Part shown: in pieces, positions 1-6,295 of the stretch | How positions within the stretch are numbered: the first letter of the stretch is position 1 | Layout of the letters: each line of letters opens with the position of its first letter | DNA from: an uncultured Bacillota bacterium | Lineage (GTDB): Bacteria > Bacillota_I > Bacilli_A > RFN20 > CAG-826 | Assembly (NCBI GenBank): GCA_949298295.1 | Contig: CASFWS010000034.1 | Span: forward strand, 1 to 8,959 | Length of the DNA stretch: 8,959 nt | Direction of reading: 5' to 3' | The notes under the pieces: generated by a model | The model's input: only the letters and a program-made list of their open reading frames with translations | What the model was told of the DNA's origin: nothing | The model's database searches: none | Program-made: the position numbers and the translations under genes

Positions 1-814
1 CGTAAAGGGGGCCGACATGGTTTTCATTGCCGCCGGAATGGGCAAGGGGACCGGGACCGGGGCCTCCCCGATCGTCGCCAAGTGCGCCAAGGAAGCCGGG
101 GCCCTCACCGTTGCCATCGTCACCCGCCCCTTCGCCTTCGAAGGGCCGGTCCGGGTCGAAAACGCCGTCAAGGGGCTCAACGCCCTGAAAGACGTCGTCG
201 ACTCGGTCATCATCGTCAGCAACGACAAGCTCCTAAGGGTCGCTAGCGACGTTCCGGTCGACCAGGCCTTCGCCAAGTCCGACGGGATCCTTGCCCAGTC
301 GGTCAAGACGATCACCGAGCTGATCCTTTATCCTTCGATGATCAACCTCGACTTCGCCGACGTGAAGACGACGCTCGAGCATAGCGGGGTCGCCCTCATC
401 GGCTTCGGGATGGGAAGCGGCCCCAACAAAGCCGAGGAAGCGGCGGAGAACGCCGTCAATAGCGACCTCCTCGAGGCCTCGATCAGCGGGGCGAGGCGCG
501 CCATCTGCGCCGTCACCTGCGGCTCCGGGGTCCGCTTGATGGAGGCCCAGCAGTGCGTGAAGATCATCTCCGACCTCGCCGGGAACGCCCTCGACATCAA
601 GTTCAGCGTGAACACCAATCCCTCGCTCGGGGATTCCCTCCTCGTAAGCGTCATCGCCTCCGACTTCAAGGAAAGCTTCGACTTCACGAAGACCCCGACC
701 TACGACGACCTCGACGCCTTCGAGGAGAAGGCCCGGGCCGAGGAAGAAAGCGTAAGGGAAAGCGACATCGCCGACGCCATCCTCCCGAACTTCCTCAAAG
801 ATACCGTTTCCTAA
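1..814 (+). CDS. ftsZ: Cell division protein FtsZ (3' part, start lies left of the window)
   Basis: FtsZ is the tubulin-like GTPase that polymerises at midcell into the division ring. The open frame enters from the left edge (codons in phase from base 2) and stops with TAA at 812-814. Visible landmarks are the nucleotide-binding signature reading GMGKGTGTG (35-61), the RPFxFEG segment, NDKLL, and the catalytic T7 loop NLDFADV (344-364) that completes the active site of the next subunit. After the core comes a short acidic linker and a C-terminal peptide ending ILPNFLKDTVS (764-811), which resembles the conserved FtsZ tail that binds FtsA/SepF-type partners. The second Gly of the signature GGGTGTG is Lys (codon 44-46), which is unusual. 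Other small departures include VSNDKLL where IPNDKLL is usual. The family assignment is secure. Whether this is the only FtsZ in the cell or a divergent paralogue cannot be told from the window, although the neighbouring ileS-lspA-rluD order supports the main division locus. Confidence 0.96.
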   Translation, partial: VKGADMVFIAAGMGKGTGTGASPIVAKCAKEAGALTVAIVTRPFAFEGPVRVENAVKGLNALKDVVDSVIIVSNDKLLRVASDVPVDQAFAKSDGILAQSVKTITELILYPSMINLDFADVKTTLEHSGVALIGFGMGSGPNKAEEAAENAVNSDLLEASISGARRAICAVTCGSGVRLMEAQQCVKIISDLAGNALDIKFSVNTNPSLGDSLLVSVIASDFKESFDFTKTPTYDDLDAFEEKARAEEESVRESDIADAILPNFLKDTVS

Positions 815-837
815 GCCCCGCCCCGGGGCTTTTTCTT
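814..837 (+). terminator. Intrinsic terminator of ftsZ
   Basis: A perfect 7-bp stem AGCCCCG/CGGGGCT (814-820 with 824-830) with a CCC loop is followed by a T-rich tract (830-837). It begins on the last base of the ftsZ stop codon, so it should end the ftsZ transcript and separate it from the T-box unit. Confidence 0.88.
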
Positions 838-853
838 ATGCCCCACGCTTCTT

Positions 854-870
854 CCTCTTCTAAGAAGAGG
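854..870. repeat. Perfect 7-bp inverted repeat with TAA centre
   Basis: CCTCTTC (854-860) and GAAGAGG (864-870) are exact inverse complements around TAA. No T-tract follows on either strand, so it is not a standard terminator. It overlaps the predicted -35 box of the ileS promoter and could be an operator, a transcript-end stabiliser for ftsZ, or chance. Confidence 0.5.
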
Positions 871-886
871 CAATCTTGGCTACAAT
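858..886 (+). promoter_or_regulatory. Candidate sigma-A-type promoter of the ileS T-box unit
   Basis: The -10 box TACAAT (881-886) matches the consensus at five of six bases. TTCTAA (858-863) lies exactly 17 bp upstream as a weak -35. The predicted start is near 893, just before the T-box stem I. Its position between the ftsZ terminator and the riboswitch is what a T-box unit needs. The weak -35 keeps confidence moderate. Confidence 0.55.
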
Positions 887-892
887 GCATCT

Positions 893-1102
893 CGCCGAGG
901 AAGCGGACACGACCGAGTAGCAAAGCGGAGCGAGCCCCCTGGATGAGAACGGGGCACGCGAAAGGCCATCACCGCGGAGGCTGCCGCCCGAAAGGAAGTA
1001 GGGCGACCGTTCCCAGTCGTTACCTGGAGAGTAGGGCGACGCCCCGAGCGTCGAATAGAGGTGGCACCGCGCAAACAATGCGCCCTCTAGGGGCCCTTTT
1101 TT
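893..1102 (+). promoter_or_regulatory. T-box riboswitch (isoleucine), ileS leader
   Basis: A T-box leader senses uncharged tRNA and allows read-through into an aminoacyl-tRNA synthetase gene. The T-box core GGTGGCACCGCG (1060-1071) is present. The antiterminator can be drawn: GAGG (1058-1061) pairs with CCTC (1084-1087) and GCG (1069-1071) with CGC (1081-1083), with the TGGCACC bulge (1062-1068) available for the tRNA NCCA end. Stem I shows an AGTA S-turn (916-919), an AG-bulge/apical region around 929-955, and a likely specifier codon ATC at 968-970 followed by A, fitting Ile and the downstream ileS. Stem III is CGACGC/GCGTCG (1037-1042, 1048-1053). The sequence GTAGGGCGAC occurs twice (998-1007 and 1031-1040). 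The bulge base paired to the tRNA discriminator is C (1065), which would predict G73, whereas tRNA-Ile normally has A73. The T-box call is firm; the specifier placement is inferred by eye. Confidence 0.92.
1080..1102 (+). terminator. T-box-controlled terminator before ileS
   Basis: GCGCCCT (1080-1086) can pair with GGGGCCC (1090-1096) with one C:C mismatch and a CTA loop, followed by six T (1097-1102). The 5' arm contains the bases that form the 3' arm of the antiterminator (1081-1087), so the two structures exclude each other, as in class I transcriptional T-boxes. Confidence 0.8.
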
Positions 1103-1122
1103 ATGCCCAAAGGAGCAAGGAA

Positions 1123-3822
1123 ATGGATCTGAAAGCCACGCTGAGCATCGGCTCGACCTCCTTCGAGATGCGGGGAAACCTCCCGCGCAAGGAGCCGGCG
1201 ATGCTTCAAAGGTGGGAGCATCTCTCCCTCTATGAGCTTTTGCAGAAGGAGCGGGCGGGAGCCGAGGAGTACGTCCTCCACGACGGGCCGCCGTACGCTA
1301 ACGGTGACATCCACTGCGGACACATGCTCAACCGCCTCCTCAAGGACTTCGTCGTCCGCAGCAAGTCGATGGAAGGTTACCTCACCCCCTTCGTCCCGGG
1401 CTGGGACACCCATGGCCTCCCGATCGAAAGCAAGCTCGAGAAAAGCGGGGTGAGCCGTAAGAAGATGTCGATTCCTTCCTTCCGCGAGAAGTGCCGGGAA
1501 TACGCCCTCGAGCAAGTCGAGCGGCAGAAGTCCGAGGTGAAGCGCCTCGGGGTCCTCGCCGACTTCGAGCATCCCTACCTCACCCTCGACCCCGCCTACG
1601 AGGCCGACGAGATCCGCCTTTTCGGGGAACTCGCCCTCAAGGGGCTCATCTACAAGGGGGTGAAGCCCGTCTATTGGTCTCCGGCGAGCGAAAGCGCCCT
1701 CGCCGAGGCCGAGGTCGAGTACCGCGATGTCGAGGCGCGGACCGTCTACGTCGCCTTTGCGGTGGCCGACGGGAAGGGCAAGGTGGAGGAAGGAGCATCC
1801 TTTGCCATCTGGACGACGACCCCGTGGACGATCCCGGCCGACTTGGCCGTTACCCTCAATCCGCGCTTCGTCTACGGCCTCTACGATACCGACCGCGGGG
1901 AGCTTCTTTTCCTCTCCGACCTCAAGGAGAGCCTTCAGAAGACCCTGGGCCTTAAGAAATGCGAGCTTATCAAGACCTTCAAGGGAAAGGACCTCGAGGG
2001 GATCCTCCTCCGCCATCCCCTTTACGAAAGGACCTCCCCGGTCATCCTCAACGACTACGTCACTTCCGATACCGGGACCGGATGCGTCCATACGGCCCCC
2101 GACCACGGGGTCGACGACTTCAACGCCTGCGCGCGTTACGGGATCAAGCCCTTCTGCCCGGTCGACGAGAAAGGCTATCTCCATCTCGGGGAGAATGACC
2201 CCCTCGACGGGCTTTTCTATGCCGAGGCCAACGACAAAGTCGTCGAGATGCTCGAGGCGAAGGGGCTTCTTCTCAAGGAAGAGAAGATCGTCCATAGCTA
2301 TCCCCACGACTGGCGGACCCATACCCCCCTCGTCTTCCGGGCCACCCCGCAGTGGTTCTGCTCGATTTCCCCGATCAAGGACGAGCTCCTCAAGGCCGTC
2401 GAGGAGGTCAAGTGGAAGCCGGAGTGGGGGAAGCAGAAGATGGTGAACATGATCGAGGGAAGGAATGATTGGTGCATCTCCCGCCAGCGGGCCTGGGGCG
2501 TCCCCCTCCCGATCATCTACGAGGAAGACGGGACCCCGATCATCGAGCGGGCCGTCTTCGAGCATATCGCCTCGATCGTCGAGGAAAAGGGGACCAACGC
2601 CTGGTTCGAGCTTCCGGCCAAGGACCTCCTCCCGGAAGGCTATTCGAGTCCGCGTTCCCCGCACGGGGAATTCCAAAAGGAAACCGACACGATGGACGTT
2701 TGGTTCGATTCCGGCTCCTCGTGGAAGGCCGTGTTAAAGCGGCGGGGAATGAAGTGCCCCTCCGACCTCTACCTCGAGGGCAACGACCAATACCGGGGCT
2801 GGTTCAACTCCTCCCTCATCCTTTCCGTCGCGACGACCGGGAAGGCTCCCTACAAGAGCAACCTCACCCACGGCTGGGTCATGGACGAGAACTGGAAGAA
2901 GATGTCGAAAAGCTCCGGGAACGGCATCGACCCAAGCAAAGTCGCCGAGTCCCTTGGGGCCGACGTCCTCCGCCTTTATGCCGCGAGCGTCAACTACCAA
3001 AGCGACGTCCGCCTGAGTGAAGGCCTCGTCGCCGCGGCCGCGGATGGCTATCGGAAGATCCGCAACTTCTTCCGCTTCCTCCTCATGAACGCCGCCGAAG
3101 GGGACCTCGGGGAGGGGCTTTCCCTCGCCGACCGCCTCGTCCTCAACGAGCTTTACGCCCTTTCAGGGGCCGTCCGGGCCGACTATGAGGCCTTCGCCTT
3201 CCCTTCGGCCCTCATGAAGATCCTTTCTTTCGTCACCGACGTCTCGGCCTCCTACTTCGAGAGTTCGAAGGACGTCCTATACTGCGACCCGGCCTCCTCG
3301 GGCCGAAGGAAGGCGATTGCCGCCGTCTTCTACGAGACGGCCGACGTCCTCCTTCGCCTTCTTTCCCCGATTCTCCCCTTCACGATGGAGGAGGTGTATT
3401 TCGCTCTCCCCCGGAAGGAGCATAAACCCGCCCTCGCCCTCGAGACGTTCCGGGAGGTGCCCGAGCCGCGGAAGGGTCTTAGTGAGGTCGACGAGGGGCT
3501 TTCCTCCCTCCGCGAGAAGGCCAACCGGAGCCTCGAGGCTCTCCGCGCGAGCGGGAAGATCGCTTCCTTCCTCGAGGCCGAGCTCGAGCTCTACTGCGAT
3601 GGGAAGCTCTACGAGGCCCTCTCGAAGGAAGACTACGATTCCCTCTCCCGCCTCTTCCTCGTCGCCGAGGTCCATCTCCGGAAGGGAAAGGAAGAGGCCC
3701 TTGCCCTCGTCCACGGGGGCGAGATCTGCGCCCGTTGCCGGAAAAAGGCCCACGACCTCCGGGACTACCACGGGGAAGAGGTGTGCTCGCGCTGCCGGGC
3801 GGCCTTGGAGGAAAAGGAATGA
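1123..3822 (+). CDS. ileS: Isoleucyl-tRNA synthetase, bacterial type with C-terminal zinc finger
   Basis: IleS charges tRNA-Ile with isoleucine in the cytoplasm and edits misactivated valine. The 899-residue product has the class Ia pattern: GPPYANGDIHCGH with the HIGH motif as HCGH (64-67), GWDTHGLPIE, the CP1 editing domain with WTTTPWT (230-236) and HTAPDHGVDD (323-332), DVWFDSG (525-531), GNDQYRGWFNSS, and KMSKS (593-597). The C-terminus carries a C4 zinc site at Cys869, Cys872, Cys888 and Cys891, as in bacterial IleS1 enzymes. The ATG at 1123 is chosen because AGGAG (1111-1115) lies 7 nt upstream and the T-box terminator ends just before; the open frame extends further 5' but runs through the riboswitch. 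It is first gene of an operon: its stop overlaps the lspA start as ATGA. Expression should rise when tRNA-Ile is uncharged. Cys in the second HIGH position is uncommon but this is a variable site. Confidence 0.98.
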   Translation: MDLKATLSIGSTSFEMRGNLPRKEPAMLQRWEHLSLYELLQKERAGAEEYVLHDGPPYANGDIHCGHMLNRLLKDFVVRSKSMEGYLTPFVPGWDTHGLPIESKLEKSGVSRKKMSIPSFREKCREYALEQVERQKSEVKRLGVLADFEHPYLTLDPAYEADEIRLFGELALKGLIYKGVKPVYWSPASESALAEAEVEYRDVEARTVYVAFAVADGKGKVEEGASFAIWTTTPWTIPADLAVTLNPRFVYGLYDTDRGELLFLSDLKESLQKTLGLKKCELIKTFKGKDLEGILLRHPLYERTSPVILNDYVTSDTGTGCVHTAPDHGVDDFNACARYGIKPFCPVDEKGYLHLGENDPLDGLFYAEANDKVVEMLEAKGLLLKEEKIVHSYPHDWRTHTPLVFRATPQWFCSISPIKDELLKAVEEVKWKPEWGKQKMVNMIEGRNDWCISRQRAWGVPLPIIYEEDGTPIIERAVFEHIASIVEEKGTNAWFELPAKDLLPEGYSSPRSPHGEFQKETDTMDVWFDSGSSWKAVLKRRGMKCPSDLYLEGNDQYRGWFNSSLILSVATTGKAPYKSNLTHGWVMDENWKKMSKSSGNGIDPSKVAESLGADVLRLYAASVNYQSDVRLSEGLVAAAADGYRKIRNFFRFLLMNAAEGDLGEGLSLADRLVLNELYALSGAVRADYEAFAFPSALMKILSFVTDVSASYFESSKDVLYCDPASSGRRKAIAAVFYETADVLLRLLSPILPFTMEEVYFALPRKEHKPALALETFREVPEPRKGLSEVDEGLSSLREKANRSLEALRASGKIASFLEAELELYCDGKLYEALSKEDYDSLSRLFLVAEVHLRKGKEEALALVHGGEICARCRKKAHDLRDYHGEEVCSRCRAALEEKE

Positions 3823-4514
3823 AGAAGGACCTCGACCCGATCGTCGGAAGCCCCGACGGGAAGGAAGGTAACGGCCTTCCCCCGGAAAAGGATAAGGACG
3901 GCCTTCCCCTCAAGGAGCGCCTCGCCCTCTTCTTCAAGGAGGGGAAGGAGTGGAAGTTTACCCCGAAAGCCTTCTTCTTTTCCTTCGCCTGGCTCGGCCT
4001 TCTCCTTTTCCTCGTCGACTTGGCTAGCAAGTGGGCCGTCCAGCTGACCCTTGCCCCGGGAAACCAAGGGGGCGAGGTCTTCGTCATTCCCGACTTCTTC
4101 TCCCTCTATCTTACCTATAACGAGGGAAGCGCCTTCGGCCTCGGGGACTCGGCCGCTTGGGCGCGGATACTCTTCATCATCATCAGCTGGATCGCTTCCA
4201 TCCTCATCCCCCTTTTCCACTGGCATTACCTCCGGAAGGAAGACCCTTGGATCAACGCCGTCTTCGCCCTCTGCTTTGCCGGGGCGGCCGGAAACCTTAT
4301 CGACCGGACGTTCTACTGGCCGGAGACGACCGGCTTTTCCGGGGTCATCGACTTCTTCTGCTTTTATATCAACGGCCCCGACAAGGCCCCCTTTGCCATC
4401 TTCAACGTGGCCGATGCTTGCCTCACGGTCGGGATTGCCCTTCTCCTCATCGTCTTCCTCGTCCGCTTCATCAAAGAAGAAAGGGCCAAGCATGGAAAAG
4501 CGAAAGGCGAGTGA
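3819..4514 (+). CDS. lspA: Lipoprotein signal peptidase II, with long N-terminal extension
   Basis: LspA is the inner-membrane aspartyl protease that removes signal peptides from lipid-modified prolipoproteins. The 231-residue protein shows the catalytic aspartates in GNLIDR (Asp162) and NVAD (Asp199), the NEGSAFG motif (101-107), and about four hydrophobic membrane segments near 51-69, 114-135, 146-160 and 200-217. Typical LspA is about 150-170 residues; here some 50 charged residues (Lys, Glu, Asp, Pro, Gly) precede the first membrane segment. The start is firm: GGAGG (3807-3811) sits 7 nt upstream of ATG 3819, and there is no in-frame ATG, GTG or TTG before the first membrane helix. The gene overlaps ileS by 4 nt and rluD by 23 nt, so translation is probably coupled. 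The role of the extension is unknown; it should lie in the cytoplasm. Confidence 0.95.
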   Translation: MKKDLDPIVGSPDGKEGNGLPPEKDKDGLPLKERLALFFKEGKEWKFTPKAFFFSFAWLGLLLFLVDLASKWAVQLTLAPGNQGGEVFVIPDFFSLYLTYNEGSAFGLGDSAAWARILFIIISWIASILIPLFHWHYLRKEDPWINAVFALCFAGAAGNLIDRTFYWPETTGFSGVIDFFCFYINGPDKAPFAIFNVADACLTVGIALLLIVFLVRFIKEERAKHGKAKGE

Positions 4515-5391
4515 GGAAACCCGCCTCGACGCCTTCCTTCGGAGCGAAGGCCTTGCCCCGAGCCGGGCGAAGGCCCTTTCCCTCATCGAGGCCGGGAAGG
4601 TCCTCGTCAACGGGAAGAAAGAGGAAGGCGACTACCGCCTTCGTCCCGGCGATATCGTCGAAAGCGAGCCCTATCTCGAGCCTTCGAGCGGCTTAAAGAA
4701 GGAAGACCTCCCCCTCGACGTCGTCTACGAGGACGAGGATGTCCTCGTCATCAACAAGGCGGCCGGGATGAGCGTCCACCCGGGGGCCGGGCGCGTAAGC
4801 GGGACCCTCGCGAACGCCTTAGCCTACCGTTACGAGGGGCTCCCGAATAGCGACGGGGACCGCCCGGGCATCGTCCACCGGCTCGACAAGGACACCTCGG
4901 GGCTCCTCGTCGTCGCCAAGACCGAACGGGCCTACTCTTCTCTTGTTGCCCAGCTTTCCGAGCACACTGCCCACCGGGAATACCTCGCCCTCGTGAAGGG
5001 GGAGTTCCCAAACGAAAGGGCCTATGTCGAGGCCCCGATCGGGCGCGACCCCTCCGACCGCGAGAAAATGGCCCTCGTCCGCTCGGGAAAGCCGGCCTAT
5101 ACCGAGATCTTCCGGGCCGAGCGCTTTGCCGGCTATACCCTCTTAAGGCTTCGCCTACGGACCGGGCGGACCCACCAGATAAGGGTCCACCTCGCCTCGA
5201 TCGGCTACCCGGTCGAAGGGGATCCCGTCTACGGGAAGGGGAACCATAGCCTCTATAAGGAGGGGCAGCTCCTCCATGCCTACCACCTCGTCTTCGCCCA
5301 TCCGGCAAGTGGAAAGGAGATGAGCTTCTACGCTCCTCTCCCGGAAAAGTTCAGGGCCGTTCTTTCTTACCTACGGTCCGGAGGAAAGTAG
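4492..5391 (+). CDS. rluD: RluD-family large-subunit rRNA pseudouridine synthase
   Basis: RluA/RluD-family enzymes convert specific uridines of 23S rRNA to pseudouridine. The 299-residue product has an N-terminal S4 RNA-binding domain (about 10-55, with RLDAFL and GKVLVNG) followed by the catalytic domain. The signature HRLDKDTSGLLVVAKT contains the catalytic Asp132; RTGRTHQIRVHLASIGYPVEGDPVYG is the other family hallmark. Length is normal for RluD. The ATG at 4492 lies 23 nt inside the end of lspA, with GAAAGG (4480-4485) at suitable distance, and gives a full S4 domain. Gene order ileS-lspA-rluD is the one seen in Bacillus, where this member is called YlyB. Exact target uridines cannot be inferred from sequence; the RluD label is by similarity and synteny. 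The last 41 bp overlap the convergent rnhC. Confidence 0.94.
   Translation: MEKRKASEETRLDAFLRSEGLAPSRAKALSLIEAGKVLVNGKKEEGDYRLRPGDIVESEPYLEPSSGLKKEDLPLDVVYEDEDVLVINKAAGMSVHPGAGRVSGTLANALAYRYEGLPNSDGDRPGIVHRLDKDTSGLLVVAKTERAYSSLVAQLSEHTAHREYLALVKGEFPNERAYVEAPIGRDPSDREKMALVRSGKPAYTEIFRAERFAGYTLLRLRLRTGRTHQIRVHLASIGYPVEGDPVYGKGNHSLYKEGQLLHAYHLVFAHPASGKEMSFYAPLPEKFRAVLSYLRSGGK
5311..5341 (-). terminator. Candidate terminator of rnhC, inside the 3' end of rluD
   Basis: On the minus strand, just after the rnhC stop, a 10-position stem (5341-5332 with 5325-5316) has nine pairs and one G:A mismatch around a 6-nt loop, followed by TTTCC (5315-5311). The stem is good but the T-tract is short, so termination may be weak or this may be only a 3'-end stabilising hairpin. 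Confidence 0.4.
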
Positions 5392-6253
5392 AAAAGCGTT
5401 CCTTGGCGGTTTCCTTCAGGGCCACGAGGCCCTTTTTTTCGTAGAAGAGGGAGGCGAAGCGCTCGACCTCCTTCGAGGCCCCGAGGGGGAAGTCGACCCC
5501 GTGCTTTTTTCCCATCGCCTCCATCGCCTTGAGGAAGGCGTAGCGGGCGACCATCGAGGCGGCGGCGACCGCCGGGTGCTTGCTCTCCCCCTTGACGTCG
5601 AAGATGACCCCGCGGACGGTCCCGGGGCGGCCCTCGAGGTAGGCGTAGTAGCGTTCCTTCGGGGCGAATTGGTCCTGATAGATGGCCGCCGGGGGCTCCT
5701 TCAGCTTGGCGAGGAGGACCTGGTAGGCCTTATCGTGCATCCGGGCCTTGAAGGCGTTCATGTTGACTTCGGGGCGGGCGTTCAGCTCCGCAGGGGATAG
5801 GCTTACCGCGGCATAGGGCAGGGCCCTAAGGAGCCGCGGCCCCCGTTCGAGGATCGCTTCGTCCGCGATCTGCTTGGAATCCCCGATTCCGAGGTCCCTG
5901 AGGAAGGGGAGGTCCTTTTCCTCCACGTAGCAGGCGGCGACGACGATGGGGCCGAAGAAGTCACCGGTCCCGACCTCGTCGGAGCCGATTTGGGGATAGG
6001 CGTTCGGGGCCTGAAAGAGGGTCCCGATGGAGGGGGCGTCTTCCCACCTTCGGGCCTCGGAGGCGGCCTTCGGGCCTTGTATCACCATCTTCTTCCCGCC
6101 GGCGTGGGCTTTGCGGTAGATGGTGAAGACGAAGCCGTCCCCGCGGTAGAAAGAGCCGAGAGGCCCTTCTTGAAGAAGGGACCCATAGGCCGCGCGGACC
6201 GCCTTCTCCTTTTCCTCGCTCAGGAAGATGACTAAGGTTTCCTGCCCTTGCAT
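5351..6253 (-). CDS. rnhC: Ribonuclease HIII
   Basis: RNase HIII cleaves the RNA strand of RNA:DNA hybrids, including R-loops and primers, and is typical of Bacillota. The 300-residue product has an N-terminal substrate-binding (TBP-like) domain of about 85 residues, then the RNase H fold: IGSDEVGTGDFFGPIVVAA with Asp92-Glu93, GIGDSKQI, QDQFAPKE with Asp194, and GESKHPAVAAASMVARYAF. It is told from RNase HII by the N-terminal domain and by DEVGTGD. The ATG at 6253 has no clear Shine-Dalgarno: AGGG ends only 2 nt before it. No better in-frame start is seen. A -10-like TAAGAT (6265-6260) lies 6 nt before the ATG, so the mRNA may be leaderless. The gene converges on rluD with a 41-bp overlap covering its last 13 codons, and is divergent from mutS2, as rnhC is from the zapA-mutS2 group in Bacillus subtilis. 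Confidence 0.96.
   Translation of the reverse strand: MQGQETLVIFLSEEKEKAVRAAYGSLLQEGPLGSFYRGDGFVFTIYRKAHAGGKKMVIQGPKAASEARRWEDAPSIGTLFQAPNAYPQIGSDEVGTGDFFGPIVVAACYVEEKDLPFLRDLGIGDSKQIADEAILERGPRLLRALPYAAVSLSPAELNARPEVNMNAFKARMHDKAYQVLLAKLKEPPAAIYQDQFAPKERYYAYLEGRPGTVRGVIFDVKGESKHPAVAAASMVARYAFLKAMEAMGKKHGVDFPLGASKEVERFASLFYEKKGLVALKETAKERFSTFLRTVGKKERP
5418..5439 (+). terminator. Intrinsic terminator of the ileS-lspA-rluD operon, embedded in rnhC
   Basis: A perfect 6-bp stem AGGGCC/GGCCCT (5418-5423 with 5428-5433) with an ACGA loop is followed by an unbroken T-run (5433-5439). It begins 27 nt after the rluD stop and lies wholly within the antisense coding sequence of rnhC, where the T-run encodes the Lys273-Lys274 pair. 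It is directional: the minus-strand reading has no T-tract after the hairpin. Confidence 0.85.
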
Positions 6254-6254
6254 G

Positions 6255-6269
6255 GCCCTATCTTAGGGC
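6255..6269. repeat. Perfect 6-bp inverted repeat abutting the rnhC start
   Basis: GCCCTA (6255-6260) and TAGGGC (6264-6269) are inverse complements around TCT. On the minus strand it contains TAAGAT, the only -10-like box near rnhC, and ends one base before its ATG. It may be an operator, or, if transcription begins upstream, an RNA hairpin at the translation start. No good -35 box sits 16-18 bp from TAAGAT. Confidence 0.4.
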
Positions 6270-6281
6270 AAGTGAGGCCTT

Positions 6282-6294
6282 TTGGGGGCCCCAA
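6282..6294. promoter_or_regulatory. GC-rich dyad in the rnhC/mutS2 divergent region, possible operator
   Basis: TTGGGG (6282-6287) and CCCCAA (6289-6294) form a perfect dyad around a single central G. The zero-length loop rules out an RNA hairpin, so a DNA-binding site is the more natural reading. It sits directly upstream of the predicted mutS2 -35 box. No known regulator is recognised. Confidence 0.3.
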
Positions 6295-6295
6295 G

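Noticed and set aside
998..1040. Ten-nt direct repeat GTAGGGCGAC at 998 and 1031
   Set aside because: Both copies lie in T-box stem regions where GTAGGG-like sequence is usual; no sign of a mobile element or attachment site.
553..1122. Upstream in-frame extension of ileS through the T-box
   Set aside because: The extension overlaps ftsZ out of frame and the riboswitch; the translated part is not IleS-like, and a clean ribosome binding site marks the ATG at 1123.
815..1122. Possible small protein gene in the ftsZ-ileS gap
   Set aside because: The short open frames here overlap the structured T-box RNA and have no supported start site.
1087..2676. A 529-codon open frame antisense to ileS, and several other long antisense frames (for example 3765-4610 and 7784-8569)
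   Set aside because: They lie opposite clear conserved genes, have low-complexity translations without recognisable motifs, and are expected from the extreme C-ending codon bias, which leaves few stops on the other strand.
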